From positions 1-64,000 of the forward strand of contig JAEUWP010000523.1 of assembly GCA_018524725.1 (NCBI GenBank): 64,000 nt of DNA, read 5' to 3'. Below the pieces are notes generated by a model. That model searched no databases. It worked only from the letters and a program-made list of their open reading frames with translations, and had not been told where the DNA came from. Below are positions 60,168 to 64,000 of the stretch, in pieces (position 1 is the first letter of the stretch; each line of letters starts with the position of its first letter). Origin of the DNA: Podaxis mareebaensis (Eukaryota; Basidiomycota; Agaricomycetes; Agaricales; Agaricaceae). The position numbers and the translations under genes are program-made.

Positions 60168-63044
60168 TCAACTTCCATAACGTTCGCGGGCCTAATATGA
60201 ACAAGTAGAGTTGAGAATATTGTTTGAGATTGATATGGCCAGAAACGCGTCTCCACAACTTCAGTTGTACCACTTACCGCTTCCTGGGCTTGTTGAACAT
60301 ATCCAGAGTAACCTTCGGAGAACTTGCCAATCTCCTTGGCCTTGGCCGCACCAAGTCCTACTCCCTGCGCATATATCGCTGTTGCTCTAGGGCAGTGCAT
60401 AAGCAAAGGACACGGACAAGTAAGAACAATATCACTCACATGGGTTCCGTTCGGCCGTCTTCATCGGTTCCGAGGCCCATACCCTCTTTCCAACCCATCA
60501 TCTTCAGTAACTTGTTACCAACATTATTCGAGTCTTCGCCAGGGTTCAAAGGCGCAGGGGGTGGAGAAGGGAGTGACGGTGGACCTTCGGACTGGCGCTT
60601 CTTGTTAGGCTTGCTAGAACCTCCCTCAGGGAGAGGGGTTTCCGGTTGATTGAACAGAGCACGACGTTCCAAAGCCCGGTCACGGTATTTGGGTTGCTCG
60701 GCAGTCTTTCTGGCCTGGACCTTCTGCCGAGCCACCTCTCGTAGATTCGCATCCTTGTAATTTTTCTATATGTTCCAGAAGCACGAAGATCGGACAAGTA
60801 TTTCCCGAAGAAGTGGGAAAGACAGAACAAAAGACAATGTTAGCTTGATATGATTGACGTGGGAGACAACACTGAGATTGCGAGCCTTATGCAAATCTGA
60901 TTCTTTGTTGTGTCGCTTGAGTTGATCCAGTGACTTGAACTGACGCGCACAGAGCAAGCACATCAAAGCAGTAACATCGGAGAATTCAAACTCGGTCTCG
61001 GGAGGTGGCGTAGACCCAGCTTTGGTTGACACAGTGCTCGTCGAGACAGATGTGGCCTGCATACATGATAGGCACAATAAGAACCAAAGTCCCGTGTCTT
61101 TTGACGGAATCCAAAGAAAAAGGTCACCAGAGTGGTGGAGCTATCCCCATCATGCGCTAGCTCTTCTTGCACTTGATTCCATTTATTGATGTTGTTGACA
61201 GTCTAGAGTTGTGTGAGAGGGGCAGCAAGCTAGATTTCACAGACTAAAACCTACCTTCTTGCTGGCAATTAAGGGTGCAACTTTTTTGACTTGGTGAGCT
61301 GTTTCATTCATTTTAGCGAAGTTTTTACGAAGGCCCATCGATGATGTACCTTTGCTAGGATTAGCCGGAGGTTCCCCAGGGGCTTCCGGCAATGCATGGT
61401 CTGAACCGTCATCCATGGAGAGAAGGGTCGGTTTCACCGGACCTGTTCCAAAGTTCAATTCCACCTGGATTGAGGCATTATATGAAATAAACTCACCAGC
61501 ACTCAGCTTGATGGGTCCCTTGCTGAAGCTCAAAGTGACAGGCTTGTCCGAGATGGGGAGAGCTGACGGCGCAGCTGGTCCTTCCTTTGCTGAACCTTCG
61601 TCAGTAGGTGATCGAAGCATTGTATTGCATCATGCCAACTCTTACTTTTAGGCTTCTTCTTTTTCTCTTCCTTCTTTTCTTTGTCTTTCTCAGCTGCGGA
61701 AGCAGGTTGCGCGGATTCATCAACCTGGAACTCCAACACAGCTACTGTTGCGCTTTCATCCCAGTAGCGAACCCACGTTCCTTCAACGCCACCCAAGCTC
61801 AGGGATGAAGGGATGCATGCCTCATCTCGCGACAAGAAGTCAGTGACAGGTTGGAAAGAGTAGGGGTGAGCGAATGATGCCGCAACAGGGCGATCAGATA
61901 TCCGGAAGCCGTTCGGGTGGATTTGAGGTGACATAGTCGCAGCAAGGACAGCAGAAGCAGACTGAGCGCTAATCAGCAAAAACGTCTCGTTACCAAGGAC
62001 AATGATCATACTGGTACATCGATGAATTCGACGAAGGCAAAGCCGAAGCTGGCCATTGTGACCTTGTCTTTGATGAGGATAATTCGTTTCATCCCCTTTG
62101 CACCTTGTTTACCCGGACCCGAAGAATAGAGCATAGCTTGATAAATGGCCTGTGGACCAGAAAGAGGGTCCAAGCCTCGAAATAGGAGAACAGGAGCTTG
62201 GGTATTTCCAATATCACGGGTACCATCGTTGGTATTAGCGCGGTTGAACCGACGGTCATGGTGAGAGGCGCTCTGGGAATAGTCGATCTTGACTCGTCGA
62301 CCATTGTGAGGAGCTCCTGTCTCGAGCGCTTTATAGAAAGCGGCAGTTGCTGAAGCTCCGTGGGAAGCGGGAGGAGGGACTTGGATGAACGGGAAGAGTG
62401 GATCAACGAATGCGCGAGCATGGTCCACACTGGTGAACTGCGCAAAGCCGAAGCCTTTCGAGGAACCTTTGAAAACCCATGACGAACAACGTCAATTAAT
62501 GCGTAAAAACAAAGGGTAATGTGCAAGTGCCTGATGTTCTCTCTCGGATGATTGTGACTGTTTCAATGCTGCATCCTTGTGACGTGAGGTACGCTTGAAG
62601 CTGGATACTACTATGAGCGAGACATTAATGACTCAAAGAGCAAGTGATACGAACATCCGCTTCTGTGAAATCGGGATCGAGGCCGAGAAATATGACATGG
62701 GGACTGGGTTCAGAGGGTATCAAACGCTTCTTGCCGAAACCGCCACCACCGCGATGCCGGTCGTCTTGTCCATAGTCTTGATAATCGCTCTTGTGGTAAT
62801 ATGCAGAGTTCTGTGCGCCATCGTCATATGCGTATGAGGAGTCAAAGCCCTGGTAATCATATTGCGGTAAATAGCATGAGTAAGAAGGAAGGGTGTGAAT
62901 GCGCACTCCGTTATTGAACTTTCGCCTTTTGCCTTCTCCGTAGTAGTCATCATCTCGTCCACGAGGATTTGCTCGTGAATCTGCGCTCCAGGCGTTGTCG
63001 TTCCAAGGGTCCTTGCCTCTGTCCCACTCGCGGTTGTAGGCCAT
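60168..63044 (-). CDS. RBM5/RBM10-like splicing regulator (RRM, zinc finger, G-patch)
   Basis: Multi-domain RNA-binding protein. The N-terminus MAYNREWDRGKDPWNDNAW is charged and Arg/Gly/Asp/Tyr-rich (DRHRGGGGFGKKR). RRM1 begins PSPHVIFLGLDPDFTEAD and continues GSSKGFGFAQFTSVDHARAF. A second RRM reads APVLLFRGLDPLSGPQAIYQ and FGFAFVEFIDVP. A middle domain has WVRYWDESATVAVLEFQ. A C2H2-type zinc finger is ALMCLLCARQFKSLDQLKRH. The G-patch is NVGNKLLKMMGWKEGMGLG, then AIYAQGVGLGAAKAKEIG. The last exon (to 60168) adds ARERYGS after an intron starting GTAAGT; reading on would give an unconserved tail. The domain order fits RBM5/RBM10. Several introns. It is divergent from NDUFB4 (94 bp between start codons). 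Confidence 0.85.
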
Positions 63045-63138
63045 GGGGAAGGGATGTGAGGTTATGGTGGACGTCAGGTGGAAAGAGTGATACAAACAAA
63101 GCACAAACAAACTCCTGCCTTCTTCATCCTCCACTACC
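63045..63138. promoter_or_regulatory. 94-bp divergent promoter of RBM5-like gene and NDUFB4
   Basis: Start codons of the minus-strand RNA-binding gene and the plus-strand complex I gene are 94 bp apart. No TATA box is obvious. Confidence 0.5.
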
Positions 63139-63584
63139 ATGGGACACGGTGAGCACATGCCCTCCTCTACCCACCCTCAGTGCTAACCATGTAGTTTCTA
63201 GGACCTGTCAAGGTAACTGACACCTCCATACACGCTCAGAAAGACGCTCATTTGCTCGTTTAGGAAGATCCCGCCATTGAGCGGTTCAACACTATGGTAC
63301 AACTTGACCTCTGCATAACTCTGCTCTGTACTGATGGTTTGACAGCGTGAAACCGCATATCTGAGGTTTAGGTGGACACCGGTCACAGTTCGTGCAGCAG
63401 TCCTCGGCTTCATCGTCGTGCCGACTACCATCTACTACCTTGCAGACAAGTACCATGTTCGTGACCCGCTTGCTTCCGAGATTGTTATTTGCTCACATCT
63501 CCGCAGGTCCAATGGGATTGGGTTGGAAAGCGTCGAGGCCAATCTCTAGATTCTCTCGCGGCGCAAGCACAACAGTCGGAATAA
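63139..63584 (+). CDS. Mitochondrial complex I subunit NDUFB4 (B15)
   Basis: Accessory subunit of NADH:ubiquinone oxidoreductase in the inner membrane. The predicted 80-residue protein starts MGHGPVKEDPAIERFNTM, then RETAYLRFRWTPVTVRAA, one transmembrane helix (VLGFIVVPTTIYYLA), and ends WDWVGKRRGQSLDSLAAQ. The RWTP and WxWxGKRRGxSL motifs are typical of fungal NDUFB4. It is built from five exons: 63139-63148 (10 nt), 63202-63212 (11 nt), 63264-63296 (33 nt), 63346-63456 and 63507-63584. The fourth donor is best placed at GTTCGT (63457) to keep VQWDWVGK in frame; a nearer GTACCA donor would frameshift. It converges with COQ7. Confidence 0.85.
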
Positions 63585-63706
63585 TTTACTTGTATACTTT
63601 CATTTTCGTCACTTTAGAACAAGAACTTGGTATTCAGACCATTACGACCAACTGGTCTACTAAAATAGACTAGGGAACATATCGGTATGCCTTTGTAGCG
63701 GACTTC

Positions 63707-64000
63707 TCAGACCCGCTTGCAAAGCTCTATTGCCACTTTACAACCTGCTCCAACCATGCTACTGAGGAGGGCATGCGCTGGCGCTCGTTGGGAGAAGTTC
63801 TCAACTGCAATATCCAGGTGTTCGAGTTCATCATCCCGAAATTCTTTAATGACTTCCCGGAGCAGAGACACACTGGGATGATCATTTGGTAGTGATTCCA
63901 TTTCTTTCAATTGACTAGGCGTGCGTGAGATTAGGCGAGACGTTCATTCTCACTATACTAACTTACTCGTCGTAGTGTTCACCAATGACTGTTTCAACAG
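63707..64000 (-). CDS. COQ7: COQ7, 5-demethoxyubiquinone hydroxylase (3' part only)
   Basis: Mitochondrial di-iron hydroxylase of ubiquinone biosynthesis. The window contains only the C-terminal part; the gene runs off the right edge. Visible blocks are TVIGEHYDE (exon ending about 63968), then after an intron QLKEMESLPNDHPSVSLL and EFRDDELEHLDIAVE, where Glu and His of ExxH are iron ligands, then RAPAHALLSSMVGAGCKVA ending ELCKRV at the stop 63707. The order and motifs match COQ7/CAT5. The N-terminal iron ligands and targeting peptide are outside the window. Confidence 0.93.

Noticed and set aside
60171..60265. Long C-terminal extension of the RBM5-like protein
   Set aside because: It arises from reading through an intron that starts GTAAGT; splicing gives the expected RERYGS end.

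Overview
The window is nuclear DNA from a filamentous fungus, most likely an agaricomycete basidiomycete. The evidence is the gene style: 25 complete genes and one partial gene in 64 kb, nearly all broken by many introns of about 45-65 nt with GT-AG ends, short intergenic gaps, and genes on both strands. The gene set fits too: PEX6, NUP37, a class V myosin, a formin, a complex I subunit, a fused HyuA/HyuB protein, a GPI-type PEBP and a Zn2Cys6 regulator with a fungal-specific core. I see no bacterial operon, rRNA, tRNA, transposon, CRISPR array or long repeat.

Layout. 0.6-17 kb: PhoD-like phosphatase (+), PEX6 (-), NSL1/MIS14 kinetochore subunit (-), splicing factor YJU2 (-) divergent from DEAH helicase DHX35 (+), MICOS subunit MIC19 (+), an unrecognised single-pass membrane protein (-), and CEF1/CDC5 (-). 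17-34.5 kb: Zn2Cys6 regulator (+), NUP37 (-), UMP/CMP kinase (+), diacylglycerol-kinase-like lipid kinase (-), hydantoinase/5-oxoprolinase (+), NIT2 omega-amidase (+), a Ydj1-type DnaJ with a CaaX end (+), and a UPF0538 protein (-). 34.7-49 kb: GH3 beta-glucosidase with PA14 (+), COG4 (+), ESCRT-III VPS2 (-), CUZ1/ZFAND1 AN1 zinc finger (+), and class V myosin (-). 49-64 kb: FUSC/ArAE-like membrane protein (+), formin (+), GPI-anchored PEBP (+), an RBM5/RBM10-like splicing regulator (-), NDUFB4 (+), and the 3' part of COQ7 (-).

This is essentially a housekeeping region. Three functional groupings stand out: spliceosome factors (YJU2, DHX35 and CEF1 within 9 kb, and an RBM5-like gene later), polarised growth (myosin V and formin separated by one gene), and mitochondrion (MIC19, NDUFB4, COQ7). 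Whether these groupings mean anything is inference.

The most interesting observations are at gene-structure level: very short first exons (10, 11, 12 and 16 nt), one probable and one possible GC-AG intron (VPS2, DHX35), extremely short divergent and convergent spacings, and one orphan membrane protein with a frame-preserving intron. I did not find a convincing undescribed multi-gene system. Exon boundaries were assigned by eye from reading frame, splice signals and remembered family conservation. Gene ends are more certain than every internal junction.
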